Below, in pieces: positions 38,535 through 45,829 of a stretch of 64,000 bases of DNA. The position numbers were made by a program, and so were the translations under genes. The notes below the pieces were generated by a model that did no database searches, was not told the origin of the DNA, and saw only the letters and a list, made by a program, of their open reading frames with translations. The stretch lies in the NCBI RefSeq assembly GCF_022678485.1, contig NZ_JALBYP010000018.1:62001-126000 (forward strand), given 5' to 3'. The stretch comes from Aliiroseovarius sediminis. Its GTDB lineage: Bacteria; Pseudomonadota; Alphaproteobacteria; Rhodobacterales; Rhodobacteraceae. Numbering within the stretch: position 1 is the stretch's first letter; each line of letters begins with the position of its first letter.

Positions 38535-39546
38535 GATGATGTCTCAATGAACTACGTTCGGCGGCGGGAAAGACCAGAAGGCCGATCCCGATGGCGAACC
38601 AAAGGGTTGTAACGCGGATGATGGCGGTGGCGGGGACACTTACCTCAAGCGGCACGCCTTCCAACGCAAGCAGGGCGATCATGGCGGCTTCGGCCCCACC
38701 GACACCGCCGGGGGCGCCGGTCAGACCGCCGGCAAGGGTTGAGAAGACAAAGATCGCGACTGCCTTGGCAAAGCCGATATCGGCCCCCATCCACATCAAA
38801 AGCAGGTGAAAGGCATACCCTTCCGCAACCCAGCCGATCACGCCTACCAGAGCTGCAATCGCCATCAGCGTGGGCGAAGTGAACGCTGACAGCGACAGCG
38901 AGGCGCGTCGAACCTTGGCCCAAAGCCGCGCAAACCGCCCCGTGATCTTGTGCCCCATCGTGGCAAACCAGCTCAGCAAGCGCGGGCGGGTGGCTGCGAA
39001 GGCGGCGATCAGGGCAAGGATGGTGACGGGTAATCCGCCCGCGATCCCGGTGGCTGAAAACGCCAGTGCCAGCCCAAGGATCAACGCCATGGCTGTCAGG
39101 TCAGACGCGCGATCCACCAGCACCAGCGGTGCTGTGCGTTCAAACGCCCAACCAGTTTCGCGTTTCAGCCAGCGCATCCGCACCAGCTCGCCCACGCGGC
39201 CCGGCGTGACGGACATGGCAAAACCGCCAAGAAAGTGGCGCATGTTCTGAAAAGGCCCGGTTGGCAGGCCCAGTTTGCGGGCAAAGATATGCCAGCGCAA
39301 TCCGCGAAACAGGTAATTTACAAGGCTCAGCGCCAGAAGAATACCCACTTGGGCCATCGACAGCTTGGCAAGCTGCGCGCGGGTTTCTTCCCAGCCTGTT
39401 GCGGCGGCCAGACCTATCAACCCAACCATCACCAGCGCAAACAGGCCCAGCAGCACAAGCGTGTCGCGCAGCCGCCGGGGTGCGGGCTGGCCCGCCGACT
39501 GTTTCCCAGCGGTGGACGGTATGGGGTTGGTGCTGCTCATTGTCAT
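38515..39546 (-). CDS. UPF0104 / lysylphosphatidylglycerol synthase TM-region protein
   Basis: A 343-residue polytopic protein with about eight helices of the UPF0104 (AglD/MprF membrane region) family; recognised by YLFRGLRWHIFARKLG, the GGFAMSVTPGRVGELVRMRWL segment and the late GGLTGAPGGVGGAEAAMI motif. The family includes putative lipid or polyprenyl-linked sugar flippases. As first gene of the minus-strand operon with DprE1- and DprE2-like genes, it is a good candidate to flip or handle decaprenylphosphoryl-arabinose. That function is inferred from context only. Confidence 0.8.
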   Translation of the reverse strand: MTMSSTNPIPSTAGKQSAGQPAPRRLRDTLVLLGLFALVMVGLIGLAAATGWEETRAQLAKLSMAQVGILLALSLVNYLFRGLRWHIFARKLGLPTGPFQNMRHFLGGFAMSVTPGRVGELVRMRWLKRETGWAFERTAPLVLVDRASDLTAMALILGLALAFSATGIAGGLPVTILALIAAFAATRPRLLSWFATMGHKITGRFARLWAKVRRASLSLSAFTSPTLMAIAALVGVIGWVAEGYAFHLLLMWMGADIGFAKAVAIFVFSTLAGGLTGAPGGVGGAEAAMIALLALEGVPLEVSVPATAIIRVTTLWFAIGIGLLVFPAAERSSLRHHHGLEKD

Positions 39547-39636
39547 TGCCCGGCTTATGGCGGGGGATTACGGCGAGAATATGAAAGCATTTGTGCAATT
39601 GCGAGGGAAAACCAATGCGCCCGCACGACCACCGCC

Positions 39637-39666
39637 CAAAAGAAAAGGGCCCCCGTGCGGGAGCCC
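39637..39666 (-). terminator. Terminator after the CoA-transferase operon
   Basis: On the minus strand GGCUCCCG and CGGGGGCC (39658-39665 with 39648-39655, one G-U pair) form a GC-rich stem followed by CTTTTCTTTT, about 25 bp after the subunit B stop codon. Confidence 0.8.
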
Positions 39667-39690
39667 CTTAAAAACGCGTTGGCGCGCTGT

Positions 39691-40320
39691 TCAGTCGACG
39701 ATCGTTGCCTGGGTCGCGGCGCGCAGCTCGTCCTCGGTCACGCCATCGGCGGTCTCGACGATCTTCAACCCGCCTTCGACCACGTCCAGAACACCCAGGT
39801 TGGTGATGATGCGATCCACCACGGCCTTGCCGGTCAGCGGCAGAGTGCATTCCTTCAACACCTTGCTGTCGCCGTGCTTGTTGGTGTGATCCATCACGAC
39901 CACCACGCGGCCAACTCCGGCCACAAGGTCCATCGCGCCGCCCATGCCTTTGACCAGCTTGCCGGGGATCATCCAGTTGGCAAGGTCGCCGTTTTCGGCC
40001 ACCTCCATCGCGCCAAGGATCGCCATCGCGATCTTGCCGCCGCGGATCATGCCGAAGCTTGTCGCGCTGTCAAAATAAGAGGTTTTCGGCAGTGCGGTGA
40101 TCGTCTGCTTGCCAGCGTTGATCAGGTCGGCGTCAATCTCGTCTTCGGTCGGAAAGGGGCCCATGCCCAACATGCCGTTTTCCGATTGCAGCGTGACTTC
40201 GACCCCGTCGGGGATGTAGTTGGACACCAGCGTCGGAATGCCGATGCCAAGGTTCACGTACCAGCCGTCTTGCAGTTCCTGCGCCGCGCGGGCGGCCATT
40301 TGATTGCGGTCCCAAGCCAT
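39691..40320 (-). CDS. scoB: 3-oxoacid CoA-transferase subunit B
   Basis: A 209-residue family I CoA-transferase subunit. The catalytic glutamate lies in SENGMLG (Glu47), after [18 protein letters not shown]. With subunit A it moves CoA from succinyl-CoA to acetoacetate or a similar ketoacid. The start is 2 bp after the subunit A stop codon; a terminator follows. The exact acid cannot be proven; scoB is the usual name for this short-subunit form. Confidence 0.9.
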   Translation of the reverse strand: MAWDRNQMAARAAQELQDGWYVNLGIGIPTLVSNYIPDGVEVTLQSENGMLGMGPFPTEDEIDADLINAGKQTITALPKTSYFDSATSFGMIRGGKIAMAILGAMEVAENGDLANWMIPGKLVKGMGGAMDLVAGVGRVVVVMDHTNKHGDSKVLKECTLPLTGKAVVDRIITNLGVLDVVEGGLKIVETADGVTEDELRAATQATIVD

Positions 40321-40322
40321 GA

Positions 40323-41036
40323 TTATGCCTCCCGGATGGTGCGTTGTTCGATGCGCTTCTCGTGCTCGCCTTGGATAAGGCGGTGCACATAAATGCCCGG
40401 CAAGTGGATTGTGTCAGGGTCAAGCGAGCCAGTCGGCACAATCTCTTCCACCTCGGCCACGCAGACCTTGCCACACATGGCAGCGGGCGGGTTGAAGTTG
40501 CGGGCGGTCTTGCGGAAGACAAGGTTGCCGGTTTCGTCCGCTTTCCACGCCTTCACGATGGACAGATCGGCAAAGATACCTTGCTCCAGGATATAGGTCT
40601 CGTCCTCGCCATCGGGGCCGGTTGGGAAGTCTTTATGTTCCTTGCCCTCGGCAATCACGGTGCCCACGCCGGTCTTGGTGTAAAAACCGGGGATGCCGTG
40701 TCCGGCGGCGCGCATCCGTTCGGCCAACGTGCCTTGGGGGTTGAATTCAAGTTCCAACTCGCCCGATAGATACTGGCGCATGAACTCGGCGTTTTCACCC
40801 ACATAGGACGAGATCATCTTTTTCACCTGCCGGGTCTGCAACAGGATGCCGATGCCGAAGTCATCCACGCCGGCGTTGTTCGACGCAAATGTCAGATCCT
40901 TGGCGCCATCTTCCTTGATCGCTTGAAGCAGAAGCTCGGGGATGCCGCACAGGCCAAAGCCACCGGCGGCAATCAGCATCCCGTCGCGCAGAACCCCGTC
41001 AAGGGCCTCGGCGGCGCTGCCATATACCTTTTTCAT
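40323..41036 (-). CDS. scoA: 3-oxoacid CoA-transferase subunit A
   Basis: A 237-residue family I CoA-transferase subunit with [22 protein letters not shown] near the N-terminus, [12 protein letters not shown] and the [21 protein letters not shown] segment. It pairs with the adjacent subunit B (stop and start 2 bp apart). The pair supports ketone-body or PHB-derived acetoacetate use. Upstream are 216 bp of non-coding DNA before the divergent Asp-rich gene. Confidence 0.92.
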   Translation of the reverse strand: MKKVYGSAAEALDGVLRDGMLIAAGGFGLCGIPELLLQAIKEDGAKDLTFASNNAGVDDFGIGILLQTRQVKKMISSYVGENAEFMRQYLSGELELEFNPQGTLAERMRAAGHGIPGFYTKTGVGTVIAEGKEHKDFPTGPDGEDETYILEQGIFADLSIVKAWKADETGNLVFRKTARNFNPPAAMCGKVCVAEVEEIVPTGSLDPDTIHLPGIYVHRLIQGEHEKRIEQRTIREA

Positions 41037-41252
41037 GAAAGTTACCTCTCGTCAGTTGTTGCATCTGTTCTGGCGTGCAGGCGGTGCAAAGTCAACGAAA
41101 CCCGACTGCTTGGCGCGGGTCTGCGTATTTCTACCTGCCGGGGCGGTCTATAACTTTGGTTGGTTGTGGCCCTGACCAACCAAAGTCCAATATGCTGAGG
41201 TGTGAAATTGGCGATAGCTGAGCGCAGTCAAATCGCAACAAAGGAGATTGAC

Positions 41253-41726
41253 ATGCACACCACCAAAACCGCAAACACCTTCGTCACCGCGGTCGTGCTG
41301 GCCATGCTGGCCGCACCTGCAAGCGCCCAAACCACCCGCGATGAGGTGGTCGAGATGTTGGCCGCCGAGGGTTACACCGAGATCACGATCAAGCGTAGCC
41401 TGTTTGGCAACACCCGCATTGAAGGCGAAGGCCCGAAGGGTGAACGCGAGGTCGTGCTGGGCAAGAACGGCGACGTTCTGCGCGATCGGTTCGAACCGAA
41501 TGACGACGATGATGATCGCGATGACGACGACCGGGACGACGATGACGACCGGGATGATGACGATGATGATCGCGACGACGATAACTACCGCGACGATGAT
41601 CGAGATGATGATCGCGATGACGATGATGATCGCGATGATGACGACCGGGACAATGATCGTGATGACGGCCGCGACAATGATCGTGATAACGACCGCGACA
41701 ATGATCGTGACGATGATGACGACTGA
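41253..41726 (+). CDS. Secreted PepSY-like protein with an Asp/Arg repeat tail
   Basis: A 157-residue protein: signal peptide (1 to about 26, ending PASAQ), a small PepSY-like domain (about 27-75, TRDEVVEMLAAEGYTEITIKRS), then an about 75-residue tail made of DDD, DRDD and DNDR units with almost no other residue. The ATG at 41253 has AAGGAG 8 bp upstream and is clearly better than the ORF start at 41202. The tail is extremely acidic with regular Arg; calcium or other cation binding is plausible but not shown. It precedes a membrane LuxR-type gene by 43 bp. Confidence 0.8.
   Translation: MHTTKTANTFVTAVVLAMLAAPASAQTTRDEVVEMLAAEGYTEITIKRSLFGNTRIEGEGPKGEREVVLGKNGDVLRDRFEPNDDDDDRDDDDRDDDDDRDDDDDDRDDDNYRDDDRDDDRDDDDDRDDDDRDNDRDDGRDNDRDNDRDNDRDDDDD
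41500..41723 (+). repeat. GAT/GAC/CGC codon repeat encoding the Asp/Arg tail
   Basis: A low-complexity tract of GAC, GAT and CGC/CGG/CGT codons in 9- and 12-base units. It contains repeated copies of longer blocks such as GACAATGATCGTGA. Copy number is likely to vary by slippage or recombination. Confidence 0.8.
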
Positions 41727-41769
41727 TCCGACCTGATCGGATGTCATTCAAACCAAAGCGGAGGCCGAC

Positions 41770-42282
41770 ATGAAACCTGCAACCCTGACCAAGATCGGTG
41801 TTGTCATCTATGCCGTGTCGGCCCTCGCGTTCTTGCACAGCCTGTTGGGCGAGATTACCGGCTATCGCCTGTTTCATTACGGGTGGGTGGTGCATGAAAT
41901 CACCGAACTTGCGACGCTTCTGGGTTTCATCATCGGTGGCCTGTTGATGTGGCGCAGCCATCGTCTGCTACACATCCGCAATGCCGAGGTCGAACGGCTG
42001 TTGCGGGCGGCCAAGGGTGAGTTTACCGCGCTTTTGCAGGCTCAATTCGCCCAATGGGCGCTGACCGAAGCGGAACAGGACGTGGCCCTTTTAACCGTAA
42101 AGGGCATGAGCGTGGCCGAGATTGCCGAGGCGCGCAGTACCAGCCAAGGCACTGTCAAATCACAGAACAATGCGATTTACCGCAAGGCCGGTGTCAAAAG
42201 CCGGACCCAACTGGTTGGCGTTCTGGTTGAGGAGTTGTTGGTCGGGCCGGAAGTGCCAAAAAAGAAAATGGACGCAGCCTGA
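41770..42282 (+). CDS. Membrane-anchored LuxR-type HTH regulator
   Basis: A 170-residue protein with two N-terminal membrane segments (about 8-27 and 45-62), a short charged linker, and a C-terminal LuxR-type HTH (about 97-160, LTEAEQDVALLTVKGMSVAEIAEARSTS in part, then VKSQNNAIYRKAGVKSRTQLV). There is no receiver or autoinducer-binding domain, so the signal is probably sensed by the membrane part. It follows the Asp-rich gene with 43 bp between, likely in the same operon, and may regulate it. Confidence 0.82.
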   Translation: MKPATLTKIGVVIYAVSALAFLHSLLGEITGYRLFHYGWVVHEITELATLLGFIIGGLLMWRSHRLLHIRNAEVERLLRAAKGEFTALLQAQFAQWALTEAEQDVALLTVKGMSVAEIAEARSTSQGTVKSQNNAIYRKAGVKSRTQLVGVLVEELLVGPEVPKKKMDAA

Positions 42283-42293
42283 GCTGCGTCCAT
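42257..42293 (-). terminator. Terminator shared by the LuxR-type and transpeptidase genes
   Basis: ATGGACGCAGC (42268-42278) pairs with GCTGCGTCCAT (42283-42293) with a 4-nt loop that carries part of the LuxR-type gene's stop codon. On the minus strand the stem is followed by TTTTCTTTTTT, so it ends transcription of the L,D-transpeptidase gene. Confidence 0.8.
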
Positions 42294-42318
42294 AATTCCA
42301 TCTAACCGGCGCGGCGGA

Positions 42319-42876
42319 TCAGATCAATCGGACCTGCGCCCCCACGGGGGTGATGGCGAACAAATCGGCGATGGCATTGTTGTAAAGCCCGATACAGCCA
42401 TCCGAACTGCGTCGCCCGATCTTGCGCGTGTCGTGCGTGCCGTGGATCAGATAGGCAGGCCAATCCAGATACATCGCGTGCGTGCCCAGCGGGTTGTCAG
42501 GGCCCGGCGGCATATAGTGCAGTTCGGGGTTGCGTTCGATCATGCTGGGCGTGGGTGTCCAGTCCGGCCCGACCTTCTTGCGCACGACCTTGGTATAACC
42601 GGTCTTGGTCAGCTCGTCCGTCATCGGAACCGAGGTCGGGAAGATGCGATAATCGCTGCCATCCGCGCTCCAGTAATGCAGGGCGCGTGATACCGTGTCG
42701 CAGACAATTGTCACCCGGTCCAGCTTGTCGAAATGGTCGCGCCAATCCTGGTTGGCAAAGCTCGACGCGTTGCGTTTTGCGGTTTCAATCGCCGGGGCGG
42801 CAAGGCCACTGCGCGGCATGATCAAGGTTGCGGTTGCGCCTGCAATCACGGCGCGACGAGATAAGATACGTGTCAT
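42319..42876 (-). CDS. L,D-transpeptidase (YkuD domain), possibly Tat-exported
   Basis: A 185-residue protein with a twin-arginine-like start (SRRAVIAGATATL, Arg7-Arg8) and a YkuD domain. The catalytic pocket reads HGTHDTRKIG...SSDGCIGLYN, with His145 and nucleophile Cys161. The usual SHGCIR is SDGCIG here, so the neighbouring His and Arg are replaced. Such enzymes make 3-3 peptidoglycan cross-links or attach proteins. The ATG at 42876 is preferred over the ORF start at 42912. It lies between topA and the LuxR-type gene. Confidence 0.85.
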   Translation of the reverse strand: MTRILSRRAVIAGATATLIMPRSGLAAPAIETAKRNASSFANQDWRDHFDKLDRVTIVCDTVSRALHYWSADGSDYRIFPTSVPMTDELTKTGYTKVVRKKVGPDWTPTPSMIERNPELHYMPPGPDNPLGTHAMYLDWPAYLIHGTHDTRKIGRRSSDGCIGLYNNAIADLFAITPVGAQVRLI

Positions 42877-43033
42877 GGTGAGGCTCGTTATTTTCGTTGC
42901 GTTTGGCGGCACTCAAACCAACCTGCGCCGGGGGTTCAACTCACGAATGCGCGAGTTCGAATGTGATCGGCAGGCCTGTCGCATTTTTGGCCCGGATCGG
43001 GGGAATCCGGGCCATACTGGGTCGCTCGCACGT

Positions 43034-45595
43034 CTACGTTTTTTTGGCTGTAGCTTTTTTCTTTGGGGCGGGTTTCTTTTTCGCTGCGGCCTTCTTTTTC
43101 GCAGGCTTCTTCTTCGCGGCCTTCTCGGCGATCAATTCGACGGCCATTTCCATCGTGACGTCTGCGGCTTCCACATCCTTGGGAATGGTCGCGTTGACCT
43201 TTTCCCATTTCACATAGGGGCCATAGCGTCCGTCCATGACGTTCACCGGGCCGCCATCTTCGGGATGTTCACCGAGTTCTTTCAGGGGCTTAGCCGCCGC
43301 ACGTCCACGTCCGCCGGGATTGGCGCGTTTTTCCGCCAGCATCTCGACCGCGCGGTTCATGCCGATATCGAACACGTCAGCGGGGTCTTTCAGGTTGACA
43401 TAGACGGGCTTCGCCTCGCCTTCTGCCTGGTGCATGATGTAGGGGCCGAACCGGCCGAAATTGGATTTGACATCACCGCCATCGGGGTGGTCGCCCACGA
43501 CACGGGGCAGAGACAGCAGGACCAGTGCTTTTTCCAGTGTGATCTCGTCCTTGTCCCAGCCTTTGGGCAGGGACGCGCGCGGCGGCTTCTTGTTTTCCGG
43601 TGTCGGTTCGCCGCGCTGCACGTAAGGCCCGAACCGACCGGATTTCAACCAAATCTCGTCGCCCTGATCTTCGCCCAGCAGACGTTCATCGCCTTCGGCG
43701 CCTTCACCGGCGATCGGGCGGGTATAGGTGCATTCTGGATAGTTGCCACAGCCGACAAACCCGCCCGTGCGCGAGGTTTTTAGGTGCAGTTTGCCTTCAC
43801 CACATTTTGGGCAGATACGCGGGTCGGAGCCATCTTCGCGGGGTGGATAAAGCTGCGGGGCAAGGGCCGCGTCCAGCTTGTCGAGCACCTCGGAAATCCG
43901 CAGGTCGGATGTTTCCGAAATCGCGGCTGAGAAATCCCTCCAGAAGCGCGCCAGGACTTCCTTATAATCCATGTCGCCGGCCGAGATCTCATCCAGTTCT
44001 TCTTCCAAGTTCGCGGTGAACTCGTATCCCACATATTTGCGGAAGAAGTTCATCAGAAAGATCGTCACGATCCGGCCTTTATCCTCGGGAAACAGGCGGT
44101 TCTTGTCCTTGCGGACATATTCGCGGTCCTGGATCGTGGTGATCACCGACGCATAGGTCGAGGGGCGACCGATGCCCAGTTCTTCCATGCGTTTGACCAA
44201 CGTCGCCTCGGTGTAACGGGGTGGCGGCTGGGTGAAGTGCTGTTCGGGCGTGACGCCCTTTTTCTCGGCCTTTTCGGCTTCCATGATCTGCGGCAGGCGC
44301 TTGTCGTCGTCATCCACCACTTGGTCGTCGCGGCCTTCTTCGTAGACCTTCAGGAAGCCTTCGAACACGACAACCTGACCGGTGGCGCGCAGCACGACCT
44401 GACCGTCGGATGAGCCCACATCAACCGTGGTGCGTTCAAAGCGGGCGCTTTCCATCTGGCTGGCGAGTGTGCGTTTCCAGATCAGGTCGTAAAGCTTGCG
44501 TTGATCGGGTTCTAACCTGGCTAGATCGTTCGCGGAAACGGTCATATCCGTTGGGCGGATACATTCGTGCGCTTCCTGTGCGTTCTTGGCTTTGTTCTTA
44601 TAGATACGCGGCTTGGCGGGGATGAATTCCTTGCCATAGCGGTCGGTGATCGCGTCGCGTGCCGCGGCCACGGCCTCGGGCGCCATGTCGATCCCGTCGG
44701 TCCGCATATAGGTGATATAACCCGCTTCATAGAGACGCTGGGCGGTCGACATCGTCTGGCGCGCGCCAAAGCCGAACTTGCGGCTGGCGTCTTGTTGCAA
44801 AGTCGATGTCATGAAGGGCGGCGAGGGGTTGCGGGTAGCGGGCTTGGCCTCGACCGATTGAACCGACAGATCGCGCGACGAAATCGCCTGCACCGCCATT
44901 TCAGCGGCGGTCTCATTCTCTAGGTCGTAACGGTCGAGCTTCTGGCCGCCCAAGACCGTCAGTCGCGCCTCGAACTCCTGCCCTCGCGGCGTGGAAAGCA
45001 GCGCCTTGACCGACCAGTATTCGCGGGCGTTGAACGCCTCGATCTCTTCCTCGCGCTCAACGATCAGACGCAGGCAAACCGATTGCACACGACCCGCCGA
45101 CCGCGCACCGGGCAGTTTGCGCCACAGAACGGGCGACAGGTTGAAGCCCACCAAATAATCCAGCGCACGACGGGCCAGATAGGCCTCTACCAGATCGGTA
45201 TCCACGTCGCGCGGCTGCTGCATCGCTTCGGTCACGGCGGATTTGGTGATCGCGTTGAACACCACGCGGCTGACCGGTGTGTCCTTCTTGATCGCACGCC
45301 GCTTGCGCAGGGCTTCTTCAAGGTGCCACGAAATCGCTTCGCCTTCACGATCCGGGTCAGTCGCGAGGATCAGGTTGTTATCGTCTTTCAACGCATCCGC
45401 AATGGCGCGCACGTGCTTGGCGCTGTCGCGACCAATTTCCCATTTCATGGCAAAATCGGCGTCGGTATCAACCGACCCATCCTTCGCGGGCAAATCACGC
45501 ACATGGCCATAGGATGCCAGCACGGTGTAATCCGACCCAAGATACTTGTTGATGGTCTTGGCTTTGGCCGGGCTTTCAACGACGACAACTGGCAT
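43034..45595 (-). CDS. topA: DNA topoisomerase I
   Basis: An 853-residue type IA topoisomerase. The TOPRIM domain starts at residue 1 (VVVESPAKAKTI and DPDREGEAISWH). The catalytic Tyr296 lies in YITYMRTDG. A zinc-ribbon with CPKCG...CGNYPEC follows the core near residue 595, then topA_C repeats of the type GRFGPYVQ, FGRFGPYIMH and DGRYGPYVKW, and a Lys/Ala-rich tail. It relaxes negative supercoils. The long basic tail is typical of alphaproteobacteria. Divergent from uvrD. Confidence 0.96.
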   Translation of the reverse strand: MPVVVVESPAKAKTINKYLGSDYTVLASYGHVRDLPAKDGSVDTDADFAMKWEIGRDSAKHVRAIADALKDDNNLILATDPDREGEAISWHLEEALRKRRAIKKDTPVSRVVFNAITKSAVTEAMQQPRDVDTDLVEAYLARRALDYLVGFNLSPVLWRKLPGARSAGRVQSVCLRLIVEREEEIEAFNAREYWSVKALLSTPRGQEFEARLTVLGGQKLDRYDLENETAAEMAVQAISSRDLSVQSVEAKPATRNPSPPFMTSTLQQDASRKFGFGARQTMSTAQRLYEAGYITYMRTDGIDMAPEAVAAARDAITDRYGKEFIPAKPRIYKNKAKNAQEAHECIRPTDMTVSANDLARLEPDQRKLYDLIWKRTLASQMESARFERTTVDVGSSDGQVVLRATGQVVVFEGFLKVYEEGRDDQVVDDDDKRLPQIMEAEKAEKKGVTPEQHFTQPPPRYTEATLVKRMEELGIGRPSTYASVITTIQDREYVRKDKNRLFPEDKGRIVTIFLMNFFRKYVGYEFTANLEEELDEISAGDMDYKEVLARFWRDFSAAISETSDLRISEVLDKLDAALAPQLYPPREDGSDPRICPKCGEGKLHLKTSRTGGFVGCGNYPECTYTRPIAGEGAEGDERLLGEDQGDEIWLKSGRFGPYVQRGEPTPENKKPPRASLPKGWDKDEITLEKALVLLSLPRVVGDHPDGGDVKSNFGRFGPYIMHQAEGEAKPVYVNLKDPADVFDIGMNRAVEMLAEKRANPGGRGRAAAKPLKELGEHPEDGGPVNVMDGRYGPYVKWEKVNATIPKDVEAADVTMEMAVELIAEKAAKKKPAKKKAAAKKKPAPKKKATAKKT

Positions 45596-45716
45596 GAACT
45601 TCCTCTCGACTCAGTCAGGCCACGTTATATTGACCCCTCATCACGGGGCGTTAGATGGGTTGGGAAGGGGCATGTTGTCAATGGCGTGTCATTATATATA
45701 GGCGGGTCTGTCGCCG

Positions 45717-45734
45717 CGCCCCCTTTAGGGGGCG
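45717..45734. other. Palindromic hairpin in the topA/uvrD divergent region
   Basis: CGCCCCC (45717-45723) and GGGGGCG (45728-45734) flank TTTA. It lies about 95 bp before the uvrD start, in the likely 5' leader or promoter. No T-run follows on the plus strand, so a terminator is unlikely; role unknown. Confidence 0.4.
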
Positions 45735-45829
45735 GAGAATTTGACGGCAAAGCTGACATTCGATTTGCGCAGAAAGAACATTCGTGGAACACTCTTCCCA
45801 CCCGCATCCCCCGTTGATAAAGAACCCCC

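Noticed and set aside
41148-41747. Minus-strand frame of Val/Ile repeats opposite the Asp-rich gene
   Set aside because: Mirror image of the GAT/GAC repeat; no start context and a clear plus-strand gene with signal peptide and RBS.
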